A DNA stretch of 21,111 nucleotides from contig CAZVUN010000038.1 of NCBI GenBank assembly GCA_964629975.1, forward strand, positions 1-21,111. Direction: 5' to 3'. The DNA is from G020354085 sp964629975 (GTDB lineage: Bacteria; Pseudomonadota; Gammaproteobacteria; Acidiferrobacterales; Sulfurifustaceae). Position 1 is the stretch's first letter, and each line of letters starts with the position of its first letter. Made by a program: the position numbers and the translations under genes. The notes beneath the pieces are model-generated. The model made no database searches and was not told the DNA's origin. It saw only the letters and a program-made list of their open reading frames with translations. Positions 7,357-14,620 of this stretch are shown piece by piece.

Positions 7357-8520
7357 ATGGCTGGCGGCCTGCGCGCGGCGCTGCGGCGCATGCCGCTCTT
7401 GCGCAGCGCCGTGCGCGGCGCGCGTGCCTGGCTCGATGAGCACCGCATCGATGTGTGGGCGGTCCGCGGGGCCGAACGGCACGGCGGAGACGATTTGCAT
7501 GCCCTGCTCGGCGGGCACCTCGAGACCAAGAATTACCTGCGCGAGCGGCTGTTTCGCGCGGGCGCGCACGAAATCCATCACCGTGCCTGGCGCAGTCGTC
7601 TGGGCGCGATCGTGGGCGGCCGCGGTCGCCCCGATGTCGTGCTGCTCGATACCACCGATCGCGCGAGCCTGCAGGGCCTGGTTGATGACGAGGCCATCTG
7701 GCTGCGCGCATGGGTGCCGACCGAGCTCGAGCTCGCCGTGGCCGCCGAGCGCATGCGCCGTAGCGACTCGATCAAGAGCGACTTGCGCAAGGTGCAGGCG
7801 CAGCGATTCGCGAGCGCGATCCGCACGGATGCAGCGGCGCTCGAGCGTTTTTACTGGGAGCTCTACCGTCCGTATGCGCTCGGGGGCTTTGGAGAGACCG
7901 CGGTGTACATGAATCGTGAGGAGTTCGCGGCCGGCTGCCGGCACGCCGAATTGCTCGAGGTGCATCGGGACGGCGAGCTCATCGCCGGCATGGTGATCCT
8001 CTTCCCGCCGAACGCTGTGCCGCACTGGTGGGTGCTCGGGGTGCGCGAGGGCGACCGGCGGCTGCTCGCCGCCGGCGCGCTCGCGGCCCTGTATCTTTAT
8101 GGAGTGCAGCACCTCATGGCGCAGGGGTACAGGCATGCGCGCCTGGGCGGTGTGCGGCCCTTTCTCGACGACGGGGTGCTGCGCTACAAGCGCAAGTGGG
8201 GCGCGCGGCTCGTGGCCGGCGATGATGGCGACCCGCACTGGCTGCTGCTGCGCATCGTGCAACCGACGGCGGCGGTGCGTGCGTGGCTTGCGGCCTGCCC
8301 CGTCATCGCCGAAGACGCGCACGGGCTCATCGGGCGCGTATTCCGCGCCGACGCTTCGGCCGCGGATCGTGCGCGCGTCGAGTGCCAGGTGGCGGAGCTT
8401 GCGCGGCTCGGCGTGGCGCGCGTGCGGGTGGATGATCTGGGCAACGAGGGTGGCGGGCCCGGGCGAGCGGAGCGCATTCTGAATAGTAATGACAAGGCAC
8501 GGAGTGGGCCCGATGGTTGA
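7357..8520 (+). CDS. FemAB/GNAT-like acyltransferase, paralogue 3
   Basis: A 387-residue member of the same FemAB-like set as the proteins at 1845 (N-terminal half) and 4960. It shares the N-terminal helix (RRMPLLRSAVRGARAW), a (V/L)-P-(T/S) strand, DSIKSDLRKVQAQ, an E-R-F-Y-W-E-L-Y-x-P-Y helix and RLGGVRPFLDDGVLRYKRKWG from residue 262. It is diverged from the other two, so the three are not recent copies. No export signal is visible. It starts 16 bases after the DUF418 stop with a strong ribosome site, and its last eight bases overlap the start of the next gene. The function is inferred as acyl or aminoacyl transfer to a glycan or lipid-linked intermediate; the donor is unknown. Confidence 0.8.
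   Translation: MAGGLRAALRRMPLLRSAVRGARAWLDEHRIDVWAVRGAERHGGDDLHALLGGHLETKNYLRERLFRAGAHEIHHRAWRSRLGAIVGGRGRPDVVLLDTTDRASLQGLVDDEAIWLRAWVPTELELAVAAERMRRSDSIKSDLRKVQAQRFASAIRTDAAALERFYWELYRPYALGGFGETAVYMNREEFAAGCRHAELLEVHRDGELIAGMVILFPPNAVPHWWVLGVREGDRRLLAAGALAALYLYGVQHLMAQGYRHARLGGVRPFLDDGVLRYKRKWGARLVAGDDGDPHWLLLRIVQPTAAVRAWLAACPVIAEDAHGLIGRVFRADASAADRARVECQVAELARLGVARVRVDDLGNEGGGPGRAERILNSNDKARSGPDG
8501..8504 (+). promoter_or_regulatory. Ribosome binding site deciding the start at 8513
   Basis: GGAG lies eight bases before ATG 8513. The alternative in-frame ATG at 8489 is preceded by an AT-rich stretch with no Shine-Dalgarno match. Confidence 0.5.
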
Positions 8521-10111
8521 GCTGGCACGCAGGATGCGACCTGCGCCGGTTGCCGGTGCCCGGAAGCGGGACGATCCAACCGCGATACCGGTCAACCCGG
8601 CACAGGCCTCAAACAGCTCGCTCGAGGCGCTCCATCGCTGCGGCCAGTTCGTGCTCGGGCGCGAGCCCCTGCCCGTTCCGGCCCACTGGCCGTGCTTGCC
8701 CATTGCGCCCGATCTCGTGCTGCGCGCCCATCCGGAGCTCGCCGTCACGCAGCTTGCGGCCGGCGGGCGGACGCTCACGCTCGTTGGCCACATGCTCGAT
8801 CCGCACGATGCGCAGGCGGGCAACGAAGCTATCCTGCGGCGGCTCGCGGCGCAGGGCGCAGACCGCCGGGATCTGTTGCGCGCCGCGGGGAGCTGCGGCG
8901 GACGGTGGTTATTGATCGTTGCGGAACCGCAGGGGCTCTTTCTGTTCCACGATGCGCTCGGCCTGCGCCAGGCGTTCTTTTCGACGTCTGCCGGCAAGGA
9001 AACGCCCTGTGTGGCCTCCGACGCCGGCCTGGTTGCCGAGATCACCGGCGCCGAAGTCGACGCGCACGCGCAGCGTTTCATGCAATCGGCCGCCTTCCGC
9101 AACGATCCGGAATCCGCCTGGCCAGGCGATGCGAGCGCCTATCGCGGGGTGAGGCGGCTGTTGCCCAATCACCTGCTTGATCTGCGCGAGGCGCATGTCG
9201 TGCGGTTCTGGCCGCAGGCGCCGCTTGCGCCGCTCAAGCTTTCCGAGGCCGCGGACTGCGTGGCCGGGCTGCTGCAGGGCCTCGTGCGTGCCGCCGCGCA
9301 GCGCTTCGAGCTGGTCGTGGCGGTGACGGCCGGCCTCGACAGCCGCACGGTGCTGGCCGCCTGCCGCGAGTTAGGCGACCGGCTGACGTATGCGACGGTG
9401 CACCAGTGGCACCAGCGGGAAGACGTCCCGGATGTCGCCTGCGCGGCGGCCATGTTGCGCGCGCTTGGCCTGCGCCATACGGTAGTGCGTGCCGGTGAGC
9501 CAGTCGATGCGGGCTTTGCCCGGGTGTTTCGGGCGAACACGAGCAGCGCGCACGCGCATTACCTGCCCGATGCGGCGGCGCTGTACGCCGAGTTCGGCCG
9601 CAAGAAGGCCGCGCTTACCGGCAGCGGCGGGGAAGTGGGCCGCTGCCCCTTCCGCGAGCGCCTGCCGTTCTTCGACCGCCTGCCGGTGACGCCGAGCTAT
9701 CTCGCGCGCATCGCGGGCTATGGCAGGGAGCCGCTCGCGCTCGAGAGCTTCGCGCGCTGGCTCGAGGGGCTGGGTCCGGACTACGGAATCAACCCGCTCG
9801 ATCTCTTCATGTGGGAGCACGACTGCGGCAGCTGGCTCGCGACCGTCGAGGCCGAATTCGACATCGCCTGGGCCGAGATCCTCACGCCCTTCAACTGCCG
9901 GGATCTGCTTGCGGCCATGCTCGCCGCGCCGCCGGCCGTGCGCAAGGGGTCGCGGCCGGCCCTGTTCAATGAAACAATACGGAGACTGTGGCCGCAGTTG
10001 CTCGACTTTCCGGTGAATCCGCACCTGGCAAGCTCAGGACCGAAGCAGTGGTTGCGTAACGGGATGGAGTTGGTGCGTTACGGTTTGCTTTTCCTGCGGT
10101 ACGGGAGATGA
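8513..10111 (+). CDS. Divergent asparagine synthase-like protein without the N-terminal Cys
   Basis: A 532-residue protein with the two-domain plan of asparagine synthetases but altered active sites. The N-terminal domain lacks the Cys2 nucleophile needed to hydrolyse glutamine, though it keeps the family's strand pattern (GRWLLIVAE, FLFHDALGLRQAFF). In the synthetase domain, the SGGxDSS PP-loop is replaced by TAGLDSR at residues 272-278, and the TGDGADE-type loop by LTGSGGEVGRC at 368-378. TAGxDSR variants occur in uncharacterised asparagine-synthase-like proteins. Glutamine-dependent amidotransfer is therefore unlikely. It may still form an amide from a free amine, as beta-lactam synthetase and lasso cyclases do, or be inactive. 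The start overlaps the upstream FemAB-like stop by eight bases, implying joint expression. The partial gene at the left edge is its paralogue. Confidence 0.8.
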   Translation: MVELARRMRPAPVAGARKRDDPTAIPVNPAQASNSSLEALHRCGQFVLGREPLPVPAHWPCLPIAPDLVLRAHPELAVTQLAAGGRTLTLVGHMLDPHDAQAGNEAILRRLAAQGADRRDLLRAAGSCGGRWLLIVAEPQGLFLFHDALGLRQAFFSTSAGKETPCVASDAGLVAEITGAEVDAHAQRFMQSAAFRNDPESAWPGDASAYRGVRRLLPNHLLDLREAHVVRFWPQAPLAPLKLSEAADCVAGLLQGLVRAAAQRFELVVAVTAGLDSRTVLAACRELGDRLTYATVHQWHQREDVPDVACAAAMLRALGLRHTVVRAGEPVDAGFARVFRANTSSAHAHYLPDAAALYAEFGRKKAALTGSGGEVGRCPFRERLPFFDRLPVTPSYLARIAGYGREPLALESFARWLEGLGPDYGINPLDLFMWEHDCGSWLATVEAEFDIAWAEILTPFNCRDLLAAMLAAPPAVRKGSRPALFNETIRRLWPQLLDFPVNPHLASSGPKQWLRNGMELVRYGLLFLRYGR

Positions 10112-10200
10112 AGGGGCGTGAGCGTCGCGTTGAGTGGTTTGCCGATTGCCCCGACCGCGCCTGGGCGGCAACCACGTTTGATTACCCGAGCGAATAACCG

Positions 10201-12228
10201 ATGTGCGGCATAGCAGGTATCGTTGATCTGACGGGCGCTGCGGTGCCGCCGGCGCTGCTGCGCGCGATGGCCGATGCGATCCGCCATCGCGGCCCGGACG
10301 ATGAGGGCTATGTGCTGATCGAGCGCTCGACCGGGCGCCACAGGCACTATTGCGGTCCGGCGAGTCCCGCGCCGTTACAGGCGTCGCTGCCGCCTATCGG
10401 CGCAGCGTCGGCGGCACACGGCGCCAATATCGGTCTCGCCCACCGGCGTTTTTCCATCATCGATTTGTCGCCGGCCGGACATCAGCCGTTGTTCGCGGCG
10501 GATGGATCCTGCTGCGTCGTGTTCAACGGCGAGATCTACAACTACATCGAGCTGCGCGAGGAGCTCGAATCCCAGGGCGTGCGCTTCCGTTCGAAGTCGG
10601 ATACCGAGGTGCTCATCGAGGCCTACCGCGCGTGGGGCACGGAGTGCTTTGCGCGTTTCAACGGTTTCTGGGCGCTCGCACTGTACGACTTCCGCGCGCG
10701 CCGGCTGATCCTGAGCCGCGACCGGCTCGGCAAGAAGCCCATCTACTGGGCCCGGTACGGAAGCCGACTGTACTTCGCCTCGGAGATGAAGGCGCTGCTC
10801 TGCGTACCGGAGGTGGCGGCGGCGAAGAAGGTCAATGAGCGCGCCGTGTGGCACTGGTGCGTGGATGGGCGGCGCGATCTCGACAACGAAACCTTCTTCG
10901 AAGGGATTCGCGTGTTGCCAGCCGGCAGTTGGGCCGCGGCCGACGAGAGTTTCCCGGCCAACGTCCGCACCTTCTGGGATGTGCCACGGAAGCGGTTGAG
11001 GGAATCGGACATCTCGACCGAGGAGGCGGCGCGCCAGGTGCGCGACACACTCGACGACGCGCTGCGGCTGCGGTTACGCGCCGATGTGCCGCTCGCCCTG
11101 GAGTTGTCTGGCGGCCTCGATTCCTCGACGGTGCTGGCGCTCGCGGCGCATCACTGTCCCGACCGGCTTACGACCTACACGGTCAAGTATCCCGATCCAC
11201 GCTGGGACGAAGAACCGTATGCGCGCGCGGTGGCGCAGCATTACAACGTCGATTACCGGGTGCTCGACCCCGACCTCAGCGCGTTCTGGCGGCAGATTGC
11301 GGCCTTCACGCACCTGCAAGAGGAACCGTATCACTCCCCCAACATGCAGGTGAGCCAGGTCATCTGGTCGCTGATGCGGGTCGACGGCACCAAGGTTGTC
11401 CTGACCGGTGCGGCGGGGGACGAGGTCTTCGGCGGCTACGCCGCGTACTTCTGGAAGGCGCAGATCGAGAACCTGGCACGCGGCCGCTGGGGGCAATTGC
11501 TGTCCAACGTGCGCCACTGGACCGAGCGCAAGACGAGTCCGTCGATGTGGAGCGGCCTGCTGCGCGAGGCGGCGTTTTCGCTTGGACTGCGCAGGCTAGT
11601 GCGCGCGGTCAAGGCGGCCGTGCCGGCACTGGAGAATCAGTACATTCGCGGTATCGCGACACCGAAGCGCCAGTATCATCGTCTGTTCTACAGCGCCTTC
11701 CAGCGCGAGGAGTTCCAGAATACGCGCATGCCCTACTGGCTGCTATCCGGCGAGAAGACCTACATGGGCATCCCCTTCGAGGCGCGCTGCCCGTTTCTGG
11801 ACTACCGGGTCGTGGAGCTTGGAACGCAGTTGCCGACGACTTACCTCATCCGGGACGGCTGGCACAAATGGATCCTGCGCAAGGCCATGGAACCGCTTCT
11901 GCCGGCCGAGGTGGTATGGCGGCGCGTAAAGATGGGCTTTCCCTATCCTTACGAGCGGTTCTTCGCCACCTATCGCGATGTCGTGGACACGATCCTGGCC
12001 AAGGCGCGCAATCCCTATATCAATCTGGCACGCAAAGACCGGCTGCGTACCGAATGGAACGGGCTGAGCTTCATCCTGTGGTACGAATACTTCATCAACG
12101 ACAACCGGGCGCTGTTCCAGACCCTCGAGACGATGGTCGCCGGCCGCGAATCCTCGGTCGAACCAGCCTACACGCCCGAGTTTCGCCGGTCGTACATCAT
12201 TACTCCTGCGGCCGCGGCTGCAAACTGA
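10201..12228 (+). CDS. asnB: Asparagine synthase (glutamine-hydrolysing) type amidotransferase
   Basis: A 675-residue protein with all hallmarks of a class II glutamine-dependent amidotransferase. It starts MCGIAGI, so Cys2 is the N-terminal nucleophile and fixes ATG 10201 as the start; HRGPDDEG, FNGEIYNY and SDTEV of the glutaminase domain follow. The synthetase domain has the intact PP-loop SGGLDSS at 303-309 and LTGAAGDEVFGGY from 401. It is longer than housekeeping AsnB, partly because of about 45 extra residues between HRGPDDEG and the LAHRR strand. This is common in asparagine synthase-like proteins of polysaccharide clusters. In such loci these enzymes may amidate a glycan acid group rather than make free asparagine; which one applies here is not visible. 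It lies 89 bases after the preceding gene and three bases before the GT2 gene. Confidence 0.9.
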   Translation: MCGIAGIVDLTGAAVPPALLRAMADAIRHRGPDDEGYVLIERSTGRHRHYCGPASPAPLQASLPPIGAASAAHGANIGLAHRRFSIIDLSPAGHQPLFAADGSCCVVFNGEIYNYIELREELESQGVRFRSKSDTEVLIEAYRAWGTECFARFNGFWALALYDFRARRLILSRDRLGKKPIYWARYGSRLYFASEMKALLCVPEVAAAKKVNERAVWHWCVDGRRDLDNETFFEGIRVLPAGSWAAADESFPANVRTFWDVPRKRLRESDISTEEAARQVRDTLDDALRLRLRADVPLALELSGGLDSSTVLALAAHHCPDRLTTYTVKYPDPRWDEEPYARAVAQHYNVDYRVLDPDLSAFWRQIAAFTHLQEEPYHSPNMQVSQVIWSLMRVDGTKVVLTGAAGDEVFGGYAAYFWKAQIENLARGRWGQLLSNVRHWTERKTSPSMWSGLLREAAFSLGLRRLVRAVKAAVPALENQYIRGIATPKRQYHRLFYSAFQREEFQNTRMPYWLLSGEKTYMGIPFEARCPFLDYRVVELGTQLPTTYLIRDGWHKWILRKAMEPLLPAEVVWRRVKMGFPYPYERFFATYRDVVDTILAKARNPYINLARKDRLRTEWNGLSFILWYEYFINDNRALFQTLETMVAGRESSVEPAYTPEFRRSYIITPAAAAAN

Positions 12229-12231
12229 ACC

Positions 12232-13191
12232 ATGGCTGAGCTACCCCTCGTTACCATCGGCATCCCGACCTACAACCGCGCCAACGGGTACCTGCGCGAG
12301 GCGCTTGAGTGCGCGCTCGCCCAGACCTATCCCAATATCGAAATCGTCGTTTCGGACAATGCCTCGCCCGACAACACCGAAGCGGTGGTGCGCAGCTATA
12401 CAGACCCACGTATTCGCTATTTCCGGCAAGCGGCGGGACTCATACCGAATGATAATTTCAATTTCTGCGTTGAGCAGGCTCGGGGTCAGTATTTCTTGTT
12501 TCTGCCGGATGACGACAAGATTGATGCCGAGTTTGTGGAAGATTGTTTACGTGCAGCTCAATATCGACTCGATTGCGGCGCGATTCTCACAGGCGTGCGA
12601 ATCATCGATGAGGCGGGAGCGGTGTTGATGGAGATACCGAATCGAGCCAACGCGCCGGGAACAGGCGAACTATTTCTTGCCTGGATGAACGGCCGTCTGT
12701 CTCTTTACGTTTGCAGCACGCTGTACAACACGCAAATGCTCAAGGATGTTGGTGGCTTTCACTCGCGACACAATCTGTTTCAAGACGTTGCAGCGACGGC
12801 AAAGGTCATTGCGCGCGGGGGTAGAGTGGATGTTCCGGAAGTTAGGGCGAGCGCACGGCAGCATCAGAAAAAGTGGACACACAGCGTGCGGGTGCGGGAG
12901 TGGTGTGAGGACTCCCGCGATCTTCTTGATCTGATGTGCGAACTGGCGCCTGAGCAGGCAGTACAACTGCGCGAGCGGGGGATGCGGTTCTTTGCAAACA
13001 TTAACTACCGCCGCGCCAGCGATGTCGGACCGTTGGCTAAGAAACTTAGTGCCTACGCGTTTGTTTACAGATTTTTTGAAGGGCGCTACTTTCCGTCCTT
13101 ACGGATGGTATTTCAGAGTACCAGCCTCTACCGGGTCTTGCGGTGGATCAAGCACGCGCTCGTTGACCGCTCTCCAAGAGCGGCATATTAA
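12232..13191 (+). CDS. Glycosyltransferase family 2
   Basis: A 319-residue GT-A-fold glycosyltransferase that would add a sugar from a nucleotide donor to a lipid-linked intermediate at the cytoplasmic face. The N-terminal half shows VTIGIPTYNRAN, then QTYPNIEIVVSDNASPDNT, and the metal-binding acidic cluster in LPDDDK (Asp93-Asp95). The C-terminal region (residues ~190-319) is variable, as usual for acceptor-binding parts. ATG 12232 follows the asnB stop by three bases; no strong ribosome site is seen, so coupled translation is likely. From about this gene onward base composition falls visibly compared with the genes to the left. Donor and acceptor sugars cannot be assigned. Confidence 0.9.
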   Translation: MAELPLVTIGIPTYNRANGYLREALECALAQTYPNIEIVVSDNASPDNTEAVVRSYTDPRIRYFRQAAGLIPNDNFNFCVEQARGQYFLFLPDDDKIDAEFVEDCLRAAQYRLDCGAILTGVRIIDEAGAVLMEIPNRANAPGTGELFLAWMNGRLSLYVCSTLYNTQMLKDVGGFHSRHNLFQDVAATAKVIARGGRVDVPEVRASARQHQKKWTHSVRVREWCEDSRDLLDLMCELAPEQAVQLRERGMRFFANINYRRASDVGPLAKKLSAYAFVYRFFEGRYFPSLRMVFQSTSLYRVLRWIKHALVDRSPRAAY

Positions 13192-13271
13192 CATCGACAC
13201 AGGGTCCGGGCAGCGCGTTTGCGGGTCGGACGTCGTTCTTGATTGTGCGTTGTTTCCGCTCGTCGTGAAAT

Positions 13272-13275
13272 AGGA
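13272..13275 (+). promoter_or_regulatory. Ribosome binding site for GTG start at 13281
   Basis: AGGA lies five bases before GTG 13281, supporting this non-ATG start. The rest of the 89-bp gap from 13192 shows no clear promoter or terminator. Confidence 0.5.
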
Positions 13276-13280
13276 ACGTT

Positions 13281-14618
13281 GTGAACATCGCCTATCTTGT
13301 CGGGTCATTCCCCGCACCGTCTCAAACCTTCGTGGCGAACCAGATCATTGGTGTCGCCGCTCGTGGCCATGAAGTACGCGTGTTTACGACTGATTTTCCC
13401 GACGAAGTGCCGAAAGGCAGCCTTGACGTTGGACACCTCGGTAGGCGAATCGTCTGCATTTGCCCGCATCGGCGTCGTGTGGCGCGCGTGCTGCAAGTAT
13501 TTGTACTCGTACTGGGATGGGGTTGGCGTGCGCCACTCGTGGTACTGCGCGCGCTCAACGTGTTTCGGCATGGACGCTGGGCGGCGTCTTTATGGTTGCT
13601 GTACGCGGCGCTTGTGCTCATTCGCCTCGGCGAACGCAAGTTCGACATCATTCACGCTCAATTTGGGCCGTACGGATTATTGGCCCTCAAACTCATTGAA
13701 ATTGGGTCACTGGAAGGCGCGCTCGTCACATCGTTTCGAGGATACGATGCAACTAAAGATCTGGTGCAAAAGCCTAACTGTTATCGCAAGCTGTTCCGCT
13801 CGGGTCGGCTCTTTCTTCCGGTGAGCGGTTCGCTGGCGCGCCGATTGATTGCCGCAGGGTGTAGTCCATCAGTGGTGCGGGTGCATTACTCGGGAATTGA
13901 TAGCACGAAGTTTCGATACCGCGATCCTGCTTACTCGAGCACGGAACCTATGCGCCTGGTAACGATCGGACGCCTTGTCGAGAAGAAAGGCGTGCAGTAC
14001 GGGGTTGAAGCAGTCGCACAGGTGCTCGCATCGGGGCGTACGCTATCCTACACCGTCGTGGGAGATGGACCTCTTGCAGGCGAGCTTAGGCGTCAAATAG
14101 GGGAGCTTGGCATTGACAGTCAGGTGCGCCTCTTGGGGTGGAAAAGCCATCGTGAGATCGTAGAAATCATGCAAGCATCGCACGTGTTGTTGGCGCCGTC
14201 CGTCACAGCCGGTGACGGCGACGAGGAGGGTATTCCAAACGTAATCAAGGAAGCCATGGCGATCGGTTTGCCAGTGGTGAGCACATGGCACGCGGGCATC
14301 CCTGAACTTGTGAAGGAGGGAGAATCCGGTTTCCTGGTGCCAGAACGCGACGTATCGGCGCTCGCTGGCAAGATTATCGCGCTGCACGACCATCCAGAGC
14401 TTTGGACGCATCTGGCGCGGGCTGGCAGGCACAAAATCGAGGCTGAGTTTGAGATTGGAAAGTTGACCGATGATCTTATCGGCCTGTATCAGCTTGTGAG
14501 CTGTGGCAGCGCGGTGGCCAGACCGCCAACCCTTACGACCTCACCCGCGCGGGAAGGGAAGTCCGGTGCAAGTGACCTTGCGCCAATACGTGCCGCGACG
14601 AAGGCGCGGGACACCTGA
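13281..14618 (+). CDS. Glycosyltransferase family 4 (GT-B fold)
   Basis: A 445-residue retaining GT-B glycosyltransferase, similar in layout to the WcaL/AmsK-like enzymes of colanic acid and amylovoran pathways. The N-terminal Rossmann domain begins NIAYLVGSFPAPSQTFV, a typical opening of that group, and includes IHAQFGPYG. The C-terminal domain starts near LVTIGRLVEKKG and carries the nucleotide-sugar-binding E-x7-E pair, Glu316 and Glu324, in EEGIPNVIKEA, followed by GLPVVSTWHAGIPE. The last ~40 residues are low in conservation. GTG 13281 is chosen for its ribosome site and because the N-terminal strand begins immediately. It is followed two bases after its stop by the second asnB-type gene. 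Specific sugar unknown. Confidence 0.9.
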   Translation: MNIAYLVGSFPAPSQTFVANQIIGVAARGHEVRVFTTDFPDEVPKGSLDVGHLGRRIVCICPHRRRVARVLQVFVLVLGWGWRAPLVVLRALNVFRHGRWAASLWLLYAALVLIRLGERKFDIIHAQFGPYGLLALKLIEIGSLEGALVTSFRGYDATKDLVQKPNCYRKLFRSGRLFLPVSGSLARRLIAAGCSPSVVRVHYSGIDSTKFRYRDPAYSSTEPMRLVTIGRLVEKKGVQYGVEAVAQVLASGRTLSYTVVGDGPLAGELRRQIGELGIDSQVRLLGWKSHREIVEIMQASHVLLAPSVTAGDGDEEGIPNVIKEAMAIGLPVVSTWHAGIPELVKEGESGFLVPERDVSALAGKIIALHDHPELWTHLARAGRHKIEAEFEIGKLTDDLIGLYQLVSCGSAVARPPTLTTSPAREGKSGASDLAPIRAATKARDT

Positions 14619-14620
14619 CT

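Noticed and set aside
7267..9102. 611-codon open frame on the - strand
   Set aside because: Antisense to a FemAB-like gene and the AsnB-like gene, with no recognisable domain; a GC-driven shadow.
8513..10111. Lasso-peptide biosynthesis (AsnB-like protein as cyclase)
   Set aside because: No leader-peptidase-type partner, leader-binding protein or precursor peptide was seen nearby; the neighbours are glycan genes.
10848..12239. 463-codon + strand frame overlapping the first asnB-type gene
   Set aside because: The other frame holds the SGGLDSS and GDEVFGGY motifs and continuous asparagine synthetase homology; this frame has none.
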